Source: Bacillota bacterium
GTDB taxonomy: Bacteria; Bacillota; Desulfotomaculia; Desulfotomaculales; Desulfallaceae
Assembly: GCA_023439185.1 (NCBI GenBank)
Contig: JAEXOR010000065.1
Span: 124,001 to 188,000, forward strand
Reading direction: 5' to 3'
Length of the DNA: 64,000 bases
Under the pieces are notes generated by a model. It made no database searches. It was not told where the DNA came from and worked only from the letters and a program-made list of their open reading frames with translations. Below, in pieces: positions 49,107 through 57,877 of this stretch (its first letter is position 1; each line of letters starts with the position of its first letter). Made by a program: the position numbers and the translations under genes.

Positions 49107-49817
49107 TTGATTGAAATATTATTGCAGGCCCTGGCCGCCGGGCTGGGAACCTGCCTGGGAGCTTCGGCGGTGGTTCTTTTCGGCCGTATTAACGGCCGCA
49201 CCCTTTCGCTGCTGTTGGGATTCGCCTCCGGAATCATGGTTGCCGTGGTGGTAATGGATCTGCTGCCGGCTTCACTGCGCCACGGAGGCCCGGTTACCTG
49301 CCTGACCGGCTTTGCCGGCGGGTTCCTGGTAGTCCGGTTAATTGACTGGGCTTTGCATCTGCTCATACCAGGCGGAAACACGCACCGACTTTACCTGCGC
49401 ATGGGCTACTTGATCGCCCTGGGGATTGCGCTGCACGATCTGCCCGAGGGAATTGCCATTGCCGCCGGTTATTCAGCCTCCCCCGTGCTGGGCCCGGCTC
49501 TGGCCCTGGCCATCGGCCTGCATAACATACCCGAAGGAATGGCCACTGCGGCCCCGCTGCGGGCCGGCGGCATGAGCGGTCCCAAGGTGGTGGCCGTTAA
49601 CGCCCTGGTAAGCCTGGTGACCCCTTTGGGTACCCTGCTGGGATTGTTTATTCTGCATACCTCGCCGGGGTTTAACGCCCTGCTGCTGGCCCTGGCCGCC
49701 GGAGCAATGATTTACATCGTCACGGGCAAACTGATCCCCGTGTCCTATAATAGCCATCGTGTTCCCACATTACTGGGCCTGGCGGCGGGCTCGCTCATGA
49801 TGCTGCGCCTCGTCTAA
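49107..49817 (+). CDS. ZIP-family metal transporter
   Basis: A 236-aa membrane protein with about eight helices. Metal-binding motifs of the GufA/ZIP subgroup: ALHDLPEGIAIAAGYS near residue 110 and GLHNIPEGMATAAPL near 145. It imports Zn(II) or related ions. TTG start with GGAGG 9 bases upstream, 20 bases after the transpeptidase gene, so probably one operon. Confidence 0.9.
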   Translation: MIEILLQALAAGLGTCLGASAVVLFGRINGRTLSLLLGFASGIMVAVVVMDLLPASLRHGGPVTCLTGFAGGFLVVRLIDWALHLLIPGGNTHRLYLRMGYLIALGIALHDLPEGIAIAAGYSASPVLGPALALAIGLHNIPEGMATAAPLRAGGMSGPKVVAVNALVSLVTPLGTLLGLFILHTSPGFNALLLALAAGAMIYIVTGKLIPVSYNSHRVPTLLGLAAGSLMMLRLV

Positions 49818-50269
49818 AATTGTTTTTTCAACAGCAGCCACGCCCCGCCGGACATTATAGCCGCCCCTGCCACCCGGTGCCAACTGAACGGAATGCGTTC
49901 CAAACCGAAAAGCCCCAGATGGTCGATCAAGGCCGCAGTGAACAACTGCCCTACAATAATGGCGGTGGTGGCCGCCGCCACGCCGACGCTAGCCATGCTC
50001 CTGACCACCCCGTAAATTATGGCTACGCCCAGAATGCCGCCCAGATAAAAATACCAGGGCACCTCCTGGTACCGGTGCCAGTCCCCGCTGCCCAAACGAA
50101 GCGCGAACAATAGAATACCGGCCAGCAATAGCCCCACCAGATGTACTATAAAGGTAGTCTCCAAAAGACCGATTACCTTACCCAAAGCTGTGTTCAAGGA
50201 ACCTTGAACGGCCATGGCCAGCCCGGCCAAAGCGGCAATAATAAGGGGCAGTAGCTTGATGATGCTCAT
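49814..50269 (-). CDS. DMT-family (DUF606) transporter
   Basis: A 151-aa membrane protein of five helices: LLPLIIAALAGLAMAVQGSL, NTALGKVIGLLETTFIVHLV, PWYFYLGGILGVAIIYGVVR, then TTAIIVGQLFTAALIDHLGL. This is the YdcZ/DUF606 half-size drug/metabolite transporter family, which acts as dimers. The ATG has GGAGG 7 bases upstream. It converges on the ZIP gene and overlaps it by 4 bases. Substrate unknown. Confidence 0.88.
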   Translation of the reverse strand: MSIIKLLPLIIAALAGLAMAVQGSLNTALGKVIGLLETTFIVHLVGLLLAGILLFALRLGSGDWHRYQEVPWYFYLGGILGVAIIYGVVRSMASVGVAAATTAIIVGQLFTAALIDHLGLFGLERIPFSWHRVAGAAIMSGGAWLLLKKQF

Positions 50270-50362
50270 ACTATTCCTCCCGGACGCCAAATGACGCCAG
50301 ATAATAATTTTTATTATCTGCAGTCCGCCAAAAAAAAATCGGCGTTACCGCCGGAATTCGTA

Positions 50363-50908
50363 TTATCGCGCTCCTCTCCCGAATTTCCACTCCAATAGCC
50401 CGGTTTCAACAGTTACTTGTTCACCGTCTTTGTTTACTTTGGCGTTTTTAAGGTCCGGTTTGTTTTTCCAGTCCAGATTAATCTCCCGCTGTACGGGCTG
50501 TGGCGCAGAATCAACTTTTTTACCGGATTGCCCGCCATGCGCCGCCGCCTGTCCCTGGGCGCCCATACCCATAAGCGGGCCCAGAAGACTTAACATACCG
50601 GCCAGATCCTTTTGACCGCCGCCCGGCATTCCGCCAAGCAGACCCAGCAGCGCGGCGGGATTAAACTGTCCCCCCGGCCCGCCGCCCATACCGGCTGCCG
50701 CTACGGCCAGCAGCGGCAGCAACGACTGTAAGTTAATGCCGCCTGCGGGCGATGTACCGGCTTCACTCCGGTTCAGGGCGTTAACCAGGCCCATAAGGTT
50801 CAGCAAACTGAGCATGATCAACAGCGAATCATTGTCAACACCGCGCTCGGCCTGGTAGTCCAGAAGACGGAAAAGGGTTTCTTCAATCCCTTCACGCTCG
50901 TTTTCCAA
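50363..50908 (-). CDS. Gly-rich protein with DNDS-NLMG motif
   Basis: A 181-aa protein (TTG 50908, 9 bases after AGGAGG; a GTG nearer the site is less likely). N-terminal 45 residues: LFRLLDYQAERGVDNDSLLI then MLSLLNLMGLVNALN. The middle is rich in Gly, Met, Leu and Ala (AAAGMGGGPGGQFNPAALLG), then a lysine-rich C-terminus. The N-terminal segment is shared with the next gene upstream. No known domain. Possibly spore- or envelope-associated, by context only. Confidence 0.6.
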   Translation of the reverse strand: MENEREGIEETLFRLLDYQAERGVDNDSLLIMLSLLNLMGLVNALNRSEAGTSPAGGINLQSLLPLLAVAAAGMGGGPGGQFNPAALLGLLGGMPGGGQKDLAGMLSLLGPLMGMGAQGQAAAHGGQSGKKVDSAPQPVQREINLDWKNKPDLKNAKVNKDGEQVTVETGLLEWKFGRGAR

Positions 50909-50960
50909 TACGGACACCCTCCTAAACAACTTATTGCAACTTGTTACAAAGAGAGATTTA

Positions 50961-51152
50961 TTATCCGCCGCCTTCCTTTTTACCAGTCTTGGCCTTACCG
51001 GGCTTCGCCCTGTTCTCCATCAGGTTAATAATACCCATCAGGTTAATCAAGCCAAGGAGCACCATAAAACTGTCATTATCCAGGCTGTGTTTGTTTTTGA
51101 TGTCCAGCAGATCTACCAACATCCGTTCAAGATTTTTATTATCCGCCGGCAT
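50961..51152 (-). CDS. Small protein with DNDS-NLMG motif
   Basis: A 63-aa protein starting at ATG 51152, 8 bases after GGAG. MLVDLLDIKNKHSLDNDSFM then VLLGLINLMGIINLMENRAK aligns without gaps to the start of the 181-aa downstream protein. The C-terminus is basic. The two genes are tandem paralogues and follow the YbaB-like gene closely, forming an operon. Confidence 0.6.
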   Translation of the reverse strand: MPADNKNLERMLVDLLDIKNKHSLDNDSFMVLLGLINLMGIINLMENRAKPGKAKTGKKEGGG

Positions 51153-51167
51153 AGGTCCCACTCCGCT

Positions 51168-51464
51168 CTACAGAAGCCCCGGCATTGAAGGGATGTTTAT
51201 CCCGCCGGTCATCTTGGACAGTTCTTCCCGCACCATTTTCTTGGATTCCCGCATCCCTTCGTTAAAAGCCTCGGTTAACAGCAGGGCCAGTTCCTCCGGA
51301 TTCTGCAGCAGTTCGGGTTTAAGAAATATCTGCACTACCTCCTGGTTACCGTTCATGGTCAGCTCCACCGCTCCTTCTCCGGCGCTGACCTTTAATGTCA
51401 TTACTTTTAGCTGTTCCTGCAGTTGTTTAATCATGGTGAACAGGTGATCCATATTCCCAATCAT
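51168..51464 (-). CDS. YbaB/EbfC-family nucleoid protein
   Basis: A 98-aa protein: MIKQLQEQLKVMTLKVSAGE, GAVELTMNGNQEVVQIFLKP, then LLLTEAFNEGMRESKKMVRE. YbaB proteins bind DNA as dimers. The normal copy lies between dnaX and recR; this one is in a different operon with the two DNDS-NLMG genes and so is likely a specialised paralogue. Confidence 0.8.
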   Translation of the reverse strand: MIGNMDHLFTMIKQLQEQLKVMTLKVSAGEGAVELTMNGNQEVVQIFLKPELLQNPEELALLLTEAFNEGMRESKKMVREELSKMTGGINIPSMPGLL

Positions 51465-51609
51465 CCAGGCGTCCCCCTAAATTTGTTTTTCTACCCTTAC
51501 GCTTAAATATATGTGGCTAAACGATCAGCTAACTCAAAAACTATCCCGGTGATAAAAAAAGAGATGGCATTAAAACCATCTCCTGCCATTCCCCGAACAA
51601 TTTTATTGA

Positions 51610-52707
51610 TTAACCATAATACTCGTCGAAATATTCCTCTCTAGCCCTGGTGCATTCCAGCATCACGTTGTCAATGATCACCGCGCTGGTGTTGAGTATA
51701 TTTGGATCAAAGGTAAAACGAACCAGAACCTCCCGGGCTTCCGGAGGAGCCGCGGCGTTGATGCACAGCCTGGTGGGGTTATTATCCGGTATCTGAGCGG
51801 CAGTATAAGTTTGCGCCGTATATTCAATCTGTTTGCCGAAACGGTCGAAGAAAATTAACTCGGCAGTCAGTGCAAATGATGCTGTCCCGCCAATGAGAGA
51901 AATCACCCCGGGAACCTCCATGGCGTCAAAGCACAGACGATAAGTACCGGTAGGCACGATATCTTCCCGAACGGTTTGGAATAAGGAAGCCATTTCGTTG
52001 GGAACAGCGCCCATCTGAGCTCCGCCGTTGGCCCGGACTACGTTGCCGGCGCCCCAGTAAATGGGAGTGCTGTCTGTGGCCCAGGCTTCAAAGTTACCGT
52101 CCCTCAGGATGTTGACGCCCCTGACGCACTTCTTATCCAGACGCGGGCAAACTTGAACGAATATTTGCCGTTCCTCCACCACTTTAATGCGGAAGATCAT
52201 TACCCCGGTCTGCTGCAGTCTCGAACCTCTCCTCAGTTCCCAGCGCATATCTATTTTTTTATTGTGCAGTTGGACGAATACGTCGTCTTCATTAACCACC
52301 GGCTGCGGGTCATCAAGGGTCACGTCGCTGCTGAAGGGAATATCTTCACCCACGTGTTTGACATGATCGTTCTTATCGACGTAATAAATCTGCTTATGCA
52401 GGGTGCCGCTGACCAGTATCTTCTTGACCACCGGCTGCCGGCTATCATGGCAATGCCAGCCGAATCTGTCCCAGCCCTGCTCCTTGATCACGCTATTCCA
52501 GCGATCGCCGTTTTCATGAATGAATATCGGCCTGGCTTCAAAGTCATCCAAACGGGCATCAATATGATCTACCTTTTGCGCCAACTCGGGCAAGGTGGCG
52601 ATATTGTCTACAACGACCTGGACCTCCTCTTCAGCCAGAACCACCGGAACCTTAATCTTTACACACAAGACATTATCCGGTTCGCTGTAAAAATATTGTA
52701 TTGGCAT
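51610..52707 (-). CDS. SPOCS-domain (DUF3794) protein
   Basis: A 365-aa protein. The SPOCS domain (about residues 75-190) has KKILVSGTLHKQIYYVDKND and RRGSRLQQTGVMIFRIKVVE. The C-terminal half (LRDGNFEAWATDSTPIYWGA, YRLCFDAMEVPGVISLIGGT) resembles a carbohydrate-binding beta sandwich. No signal peptide. SPOCS domains occur in spore coat and encasement proteins. It follows the three-SPOCS LysM gene by 24 bases. Confidence 0.8.
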   Translation of the reverse strand: MPIQYFYSEPDNVLCVKIKVPVVLAEEEVQVVVDNIATLPELAQKVDHIDARLDDFEARPIFIHENGDRWNSVIKEQGWDRFGWHCHDSRQPVVKKILVSGTLHKQIYYVDKNDHVKHVGEDIPFSSDVTLDDPQPVVNEDDVFVQLHNKKIDMRWELRRGSRLQQTGVMIFRIKVVEERQIFVQVCPRLDKKCVRGVNILRDGNFEAWATDSTPIYWGAGNVVRANGGAQMGAVPNEMASLFQTVREDIVPTGTYRLCFDAMEVPGVISLIGGTASFALTAELIFFDRFGKQIEYTAQTYTAAQIPDNNPTRLCINAAAPPEAREVLVRFTFDPNILNTSAVIIDNVMLECTRAREEYFDEYYG

Positions 52708-52731
52708 TCAATAAACCTCCTATTCGGTTAA

Positions 52732-54264
52732 TTAACCTTTAGCTCCGCAGGGAATTCTAATTACCTGGCCCACCCGCAAGTTGTCAGGGTTGAGCCCGGG
52801 GTTATGCAGCTTAATTTGTCTGACGCTGGTGCTGTAACGCTGCGCCAACTCAAACAGGGTGTCTCCGGATTTAATGGTGTAGTCGATAATTTCACCGGGA
52901 GTGCACTCATCTTCCGGTTCGGGTGCTATGCCAACGCACACTTCGCGCCGCATGGTCTCGGTGACCCGGACCCTGGTTTTAACAACGGCTTCGACATTGA
53001 CGTCGCAGTTGACCGGCTCGGCGTTGATATACTCAATCATGGACCTGACATCCACATCCATACCCTCCGCGGCGCCCTGAATCTCCACAAAGGTACGGAA
53101 ATTGAGCTGATGGTGCATGGCGTGCACCGCCTGGTCCTTTTTATCGGACACGTAAACAATCTTCAAATCCACCTGACCGCGAATAATGACTTTATTCCTG
53201 ATCACTTTGACGTCGGTAACATCGATATCCTCAATTGAAACGTTAATGACCTTGACCGGGCACGGCTTTTTTTCCGGGGTTTCAAAAGTTTCCCTGACTA
53301 CAACCTGGGATGAATCTTCGCCAATCAGTTCTTCCACGTTCAGTTCAATAGTCTCCACCGTGGAACCGGCGCAACTGGTTACCACCCGTACTTCCCTTGG
53401 CTGGGTCACCATGGCGTCCAGTTTGATAACACAGTTCGCCTCAAAGTAAGGGTCGCCCTTGATTTGTACTTCACAATCCTCAATTGCCGCCTTGACAATA
53501 ACGTCCATATCAGGTTCGGCGCTTTCCACGTCCACAAAGTCCGTGAACTTGATGGTATGGTGCAGGTCATGCACAGACTGTTTGGGAACAGCCCCCACGT
53601 ACATAATCTGCAGGTCCAGTTCGCCGTCCACGATCACCTTGTTGGCTACCAGGCGGGTCTCAGTGATGGTAACGGTGGAGTCGACATCGAGGATTTTTTC
53701 CGGTTCCGGTTTTTCATACGGTTCATCAAAATCACCGCTGACAATAACCTGGGAAGTACCCCGCCCCACCACATCATTGATATGGATGGTGTCATACTCC
53801 GCCTCCTGGTCGTCATCTTCCGAAGCAGTCAGCACTTCCACTTCCTGGGCCTCGGTCACCTTGGCCTTCAGTTGCAGCACCGCATTTACATCAAATACCC
53901 TGGGATCCTTGTGGCTGGGGGTAACTTTAACGTCTTCCACCACTACGTCGGTTTGGATGTCCATGTCAGGCAGCGCCCCGGGCAAATCAACAAATCCGGT
54001 AAAGGGAATCTGACCGTGAAAATGGTGCACGGACTGGTCCGGTTCAAAAGCCACATATACAACCTGCACCGTGACCTTTCCTTCAATAACCGCCTTGTCC
54101 GGCAGAAGTCTCGTATCTTTTATTTTGGCCGTCTTGTCTGTGGAAATGATTTGCTCCAAATCAGGTTTGGCATCGGGTATGGTAATGGCGCCGCGAACTA
54201 CGATTTGCCGGGTGTCTTCACTGACGACCTGGTTTACGGTGATTTTTTCCTTGGTGTAGGCCAC
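52732..54264 (-). CDS. Triple SPOCS plus LysM protein, SipL-like
   Basis: A 510-aa protein starting at GTG 54264, 7 bases after GGAGG. Three DUF3794/SPOCS repeats near residues 10-150, 165-310 and 320-445, each with a KVIxxGxVxxQxxYV and HxxHxxxxFxxFVxxxxAxPxMD pattern. A C-terminal LysM (YTIKSGDTLFELAQRYSTSV) follows. This is the domain plan of C. difficile SipL, which ties the spore coat protein SpoIVA to the forespore; SipL-like function is inferred. Confidence 0.85.
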   Translation of the reverse strand: MAYTKEKITVNQVVSEDTRQIVVRGAITIPDAKPDLEQIISTDKTAKIKDTRLLPDKAVIEGKVTVQVVYVAFEPDQSVHHFHGQIPFTGFVDLPGALPDMDIQTDVVVEDVKVTPSHKDPRVFDVNAVLQLKAKVTEAQEVEVLTASEDDDQEAEYDTIHINDVVGRGTSQVIVSGDFDEPYEKPEPEKILDVDSTVTITETRLVANKVIVDGELDLQIMYVGAVPKQSVHDLHHTIKFTDFVDVESAEPDMDVIVKAAIEDCEVQIKGDPYFEANCVIKLDAMVTQPREVRVVTSCAGSTVETIELNVEELIGEDSSQVVVRETFETPEKKPCPVKVINVSIEDIDVTDVKVIRNKVIIRGQVDLKIVYVSDKKDQAVHAMHHQLNFRTFVEIQGAAEGMDVDVRSMIEYINAEPVNCDVNVEAVVKTRVRVTETMRREVCVGIAPEPEDECTPGEIIDYTIKSGDTLFELAQRYSTSVRQIKLHNPGLNPDNLRVGQVIRIPCGAKG

Positions 54265-54378
54265 ACGATTTCCTCCTTTCAACAGATTTCTATAATAATA
54301 TATGAGGGACTGTCTAAAGTGTGCAGAAAGGGTGAGGTGAAAAAAAGAAAGGCGCGGTTGCGATTGCCGCCGCACGTT

Positions 54379-54771
54379 TTACCCCGGAGAGTATAGCACC
54401 GCCCCCATGCCCTCCTCCAGCGCCAGACAGGACAGGGTTCCGTCCGGCTCGTTAAAAAAACAGGTCAGGATGAACATATTCCCTTTTAAACCCCGCTTAA
54501 ATCTCTGCAGCATCAGTTCATCCAGGTTGCTCAAAGTTTCTATGGCCATACCCGGTCCCCGCACCACCAGGGTAAACCGTCCGTCTTTTTGCTTGATGAA
54601 CCGCAGGCTGCATCGCTGGTGGTCCTTTTTTTCCCTGGCCAGTTGTTCAATAAGCCTCAGATAGCTCCTGGTCACCTTCAAAGCGTCTTCTTTACAAGGC
54701 AGCAAGGGTCCGATGGCCGGTATATCGTTCAGGAAAGTTAAGGCCACATCATTCGTGCGGTATGATTTCAC
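54379..54771 (-). CDS. Hypothetical protein
   Basis: A 130-aa protein, chosen start GTG 54771 with GGGGAGG 9 bases upstream. Mixed alpha/beta sequence (ALTFLNDIPAIGPLLPCKED, RCSLRFIKQKDGRFTLVVRG, PGMAIETLSNLDELMLQRFK) without a known motif. A parS-like palindrome overlaps its start codon. Confidence 0.55.
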   Translation of the reverse strand: MKSYRTNDVALTFLNDIPAIGPLLPCKEDALKVTRSYLRLIEQLAREKKDHQRCSLRFIKQKDGRFTLVVRGPGMAIETLSNLDELMLQRFKRGLKGNMFILTCFFNEPDGTLSCLALEEGMGAVLYSPG

Positions 54772-54779
54772 GTGAAACA
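54764..54779. promoter_or_regulatory. Candidate parS centromere site
   Basis: The 16-mer GATTTCACGTGAAACA matches the Firmicutes ParB-binding consensus TGTTNCACGTGAAACA at all but the first two positions (core TTTCACGTGAAA is perfect). ParB/Spo0J sites cluster near the origin, in keeping with the yab-spo gene order. CACGTG occurs elsewhere in the window but never within TTTCACGTGAAA. Confidence 0.65.
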
Positions 54780-54828
54780 ACCTCCCCTCCCCCCGACACA
54801 CCTTTCATTGGACAGGGAGCCCCTGTTA

Positions 54829-55395
54829 CTAAAATTCAATTTCAAGCAAATCCATTACGTTTTGAATACGATTAAAAATGCAGTATGTTTCCGAGCCGGC
54901 GAACAAAAGCCCCACCGCTTTATTGTCCGTATTCAACACCAATGACCCGCTGTCTCCGGGCTTGCTCAACATGTCGGCCACCGCCTGATCACTGAACAAA
55001 GCCGATTCTTCGTCGGACAGATCAACTTTGATAGTCACTCCGGTGGCTGTCACGTCCCCCGAGGTGAGTCCGCTGGTCCGACCGCTTTTTCGTACCGACA
55101 TACCGACCCGCGGTTCCTCAGTACCGGACACCCGGCCAATCCCGATGATATCGTCGACAATTACACCGGGGTCGACAGGCCTGGCCGTAGCGCAATCCAC
55201 AACGTTGAACAGGTCGAGGTTTTTATAGAAACGCAGTTTATAAGCCGGTCTGACTATTTTAAGCAGCCGGTTGGCGGCGGCGGCCACTCCCGCAGCCACC
55301 GGGCAGTCCGATAACGACTCGCTTTTTTGCAGGGGAATATACCGTTCCAGTACCGCGATTTTATCCGCATCGGTCCCGCCGTCGTAAGGGCCGGG
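54829..55395 (-). pseudogene. Serine protease, C-terminal half (split gene)
   Basis: From the junction at 55390-55395 the frame reads QPGPYDGGTDADKIAVLERY and on to KPGDSGSLVLNTDNKAVGLL and a natural end (DLLEIEF). GDSG is the catalytic-serine motif of trypsin-like proteases. No plausible start exists; the frame upstream (to 55542) is element sequence. The N-terminal half lies at 58390-58860, and joining at CCCGGC restores a GDPILQPGPYDGG reading frame. Confidence 0.85.
55390..55395. other. Recombination core, C-side junction
   Basis: GCCGGG (CCCGGC on the minus strand), within minus-strand GCAACCCGGCCCTTAC. The same six bases in the same codon phase occur at 58417-58422. Proposed crossover site of the serine-recombinase element. 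Confidence 0.7.
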
Positions 55396-55579
55396 TTGCG
55401 ACCCTAAATTGAAAAAACCGGGTGGTGTATACCACTCGGCTTGACTATTAATCCAGCAGGCGTTTTTGTTTCTTCGCCCACAAAGCTTCCGCGCCGGATA
55501 ACTCCGGCAACTTATACGTTGGGGACATACCTCCGACCCCAAAGCTTCGGCACCAAAGAGGAGGTGTGTCCCCTATCCT

Positions 55580-56146
55580 CTATAACTCAATAATAACCTC
55601 TGCCAAAGAACGCTTGGGCACGTGGTGAACCCCGTCCGGGTCACGCCAGTACTTGATATCTCCTTCGAACCTTTCGATAACCACCGTCTCCGCCGGTTTA
55701 CCCAGGGCGACAACCGCAAGGACTTCGAACTGTTCCGGAATATCCAGCTCTTTTCTTAACCGCTCCCTGTTAACCGAAGCCAGTACGCATCCACCCAGTC
55801 CCATGTTCACCGCGCCCAGCAGGATACTCTGGCAGGCGATGCCAAGGTCCACGTGACAGTAAGCGCTGCCCACCCCCGTGTCGTTCAGCACGATAATATA
55901 TGCCGCGGGTCTTTCCCCGTCAGCGGGTCCCTTCCAGTCCCTGAGGTAAGCGGCCCAGGCCAGCGTACCGAAGATAACGGCATTTTTCTCCGTTTCACAG
56001 GACAATATGTACTTCAGCGGCTGCTTATTGGCGGCTGAGGCCGATAACCGGGCCAGATTGACCAGTTCCGCCAGGGTTTCGCGGGCTATTGCATACCCCT
56101 GGACAAACCGGCGGTAGCTGCGATTTTTTGTTACCAGATTCAGCAT
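55580..56146 (-). CDS. Nitroreductase-family protein
   Basis: A 188-aa FMN-dependent oxidoreductase: NLVTKNRSYRRFVQGYAIAR (the RSxRxF start of the family), SASAANKQPLKYILSCETEK, DLGIACQSILLGAVNMGLGG and FEVLAVVALGKPAE. It reduces nitro groups or quinones with NAD(P)H; natural substrate unknown. It is cargo of the recombinase element. Confidence 0.9.
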   Translation of the reverse strand: MLNLVTKNRSYRRFVQGYAIARETLAELVNLARLSASAANKQPLKYILSCETEKNAVIFGTLAWAAYLRDWKGPADGERPAAYIIVLNDTGVGSAYCHVDLGIACQSILLGAVNMGLGGCVLASVNRERLRKELDIPEQFEVLAVVALGKPAETVVIERFEGDIKYWRDPDGVHHVPKRSLAEVIIEL

Positions 56147-56237
56147 TTCGTTTACCCCCGTTTATGTAGTTCTTCAAACATAAATTGGACGTCCCTAAAA
56201 TAATGTCCTGCCGCTAAACGGCAAAAATGCTTTGTGA

Positions 56238-57872
56238 TCAGGGGTCCAGGTTGTAAATGATTACCGGGACCGGGCCTGTTTTCCCCGCAGCTCCGGTTTC
56301 AAAGCCGTTTAAGCAAGGAGTAAAGTCGGTGTCCTGTTTTAGCCGCTCACTATTAATATCACCCTGCTCCAGAATATATATTTTCTTGACATACTTTTCC
56401 AAAAAAAGCCTGTCAATTTCATCTTCGTCCAACTGTTCCAGCATCAGGTGATTAATCAACTCCATGCTTTCAGCCCGCCGGCCCGCTTTCCTTTGCACGG
56501 CGGAAACCTTTTCATATTGCCGCGTCAGGATGTTTATTTCCCTTTCCAGTACGGCACTTGTCCCCAGAAACAAGGTTTCTGAAATGTGACCTCTGATCTT
56601 ATCCAGGTATACGGCTTTTAGCTGCCGCTGCCTGCTTTCTATTTCCCCGGCCAGTTTCTCGTACCGGTTGTCTGCGTCCCGGACGGTCGATTCCTTTACA
56701 TAAAGGTGGTACAGCCGATCGCGGAAAGGCACCCCGGCCCCAATTTCCAGCATATCCCGGCGGATTAGACCCGCCAGTTTCGATTCCGTGACATGGTGAC
56801 TGGAGCATCCCGCGCGCCCGTGACGGTTATAACGGCCGCACACGTACCCTCCCGGCCGGCCGCCTTTTTTACGGTACACATGCCCTGAACCGCAGGCCGC
56901 GCAGAAAACCAGTCCGGTAAAAAGGTGCGGGCCGGACGACCGGCGGGATTTACGCCCGGCGCCCGTTAACAAGCGTTTCTCCCGGACCTGTTGAGCCAGT
57001 TCAAAGGTTTCCCTGCTGATAACAGCCTCATGTGTTCCAGTCGTCACAACCCACTGCTCGCCGGGCAACTGTCTGATTTTACGGGATTTGAAAGAAACCT
57101 TTTCCCTTTTGCCCTGGACGGTATCGCCACAGTAAACCCGGTTGTTGATAATGCGCCGGATATGCTGCCCTTCCCATTGGCTGGCAGCGGGCGCCCGGAC
57201 ATAGCCCTTGTCCTGACCGGGGGTGGGTATGCCCAGACGCTGCATCAAACCGGCCAGGGCCCTATAGCCCCAGCCCCGGATGTACAGCGCGAACAATTCC
57301 TTGATTAGCTCCCGGTATCTTTCGTCAACTTCCAGTTTATTTTTATATCGGCCGGATTTGCAATATCCAAAGGGCGCCCGGCCCAGATACTCTCCATTTT
57401 GCATCTTTTTTTTCAGGTTGGCCCGTACTTTTTTGGATATGTCGCGGGCGTAATACTCATTAACCCAGGTTTTAATACCAATGGTATCATCGTCGTCATA
57501 AGCGCTGTCATACCCGTCCCCCAGGGAAATCAGGCGTACGCATTTCTCCTGCAGGTAATCAAGAAAAAGCAAGGTTTCCCCGTTGTTGCGGCCCAACCTG
57601 GACAGATCCTTTACCACCACGATACCCACCCGGCCGCTGTTGATATCGTCCACCAACCGCCCCAGGCCCGGACGGTCGAAGCAGGTGCCCGAGATGTCAC
57701 TGTCCTCGTAAATAACGGGCTCGCCCAGCCCATTGGACCTGACGTATTCCGTAAGTATACCGCGCTGAGTATGCAGGCTGTCGTCCCGCTCGCCGTTCTC
57801 GTTTACGCTCAGCCTGGCGTATACGGCCACATTGACCGTGCCGCCGGTTTCGGGTATTTTTTTACCGGCCAT
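56238..57872 (-). CDS. Large serine recombinase
   Basis: A 544-aa integrase/resolvase. Catalytic domain: AVYARLSVNENGERDDSLHT with the nucleophile Ser, and VVVKDLSRLGRNNGETLLFL. Recombinase domain (GRAPFGYCKSGRYKNKLEVD). Zinc ribbon FCAACGSG ... YNRHGRAGCSSHH. Long coiled coil at about residues 395-470, then a C-terminal domain. The protein is intact and of the SpoIVCA/TnpX class. ATG 57872 follows AAGGTGAG. It should excise the element. Confidence 0.95.
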   Translation of the reverse strand: MAGKKIPETGGTVNVAVYARLSVNENGERDDSLHTQRGILTEYVRSNGLGEPVIYEDSDISGTCFDRPGLGRLVDDINSGRVGIVVVKDLSRLGRNNGETLLFLDYLQEKCVRLISLGDGYDSAYDDDDTIGIKTWVNEYYARDISKKVRANLKKKMQNGEYLGRAPFGYCKSGRYKNKLEVDERYRELIKELFALYIRGWGYRALAGLMQRLGIPTPGQDKGYVRAPAASQWEGQHIRRIINNRVYCGDTVQGKREKVSFKSRKIRQLPGEQWVVTTGTHEAVISRETFELAQQVREKRLLTGAGRKSRRSSGPHLFTGLVFCAACGSGHVYRKKGGRPGGYVCGRYNRHGRAGCSSHHVTESKLAGLIRRDMLEIGAGVPFRDRLYHLYVKESTVRDADNRYEKLAGEIESRQRQLKAVYLDKIRGHISETLFLGTSAVLEREINILTRQYEKVSAVQRKAGRRAESMELINHLMLEQLDEDEIDRLFLEKYVKKIYILEQGDINSERLKQDTDFTPCLNGFETGAAGKTGPVPVIIYNLDP

Positions 57873-57877
57873 TCCGC

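Noticed and set aside
50281..50362. Short hairpins as a riboswitch upstream of the DMT transporter gene
   Set aside because: They lie downstream of the convergent gene ends or are too short; no known aptamer pattern such as the guanidine riboswitches was matched.
53464..54396. 310-aa plus-strand reading frame
   Set aside because: Antisense of the SPOCS-LysM gene; the minus-strand protein has recognisable domains.
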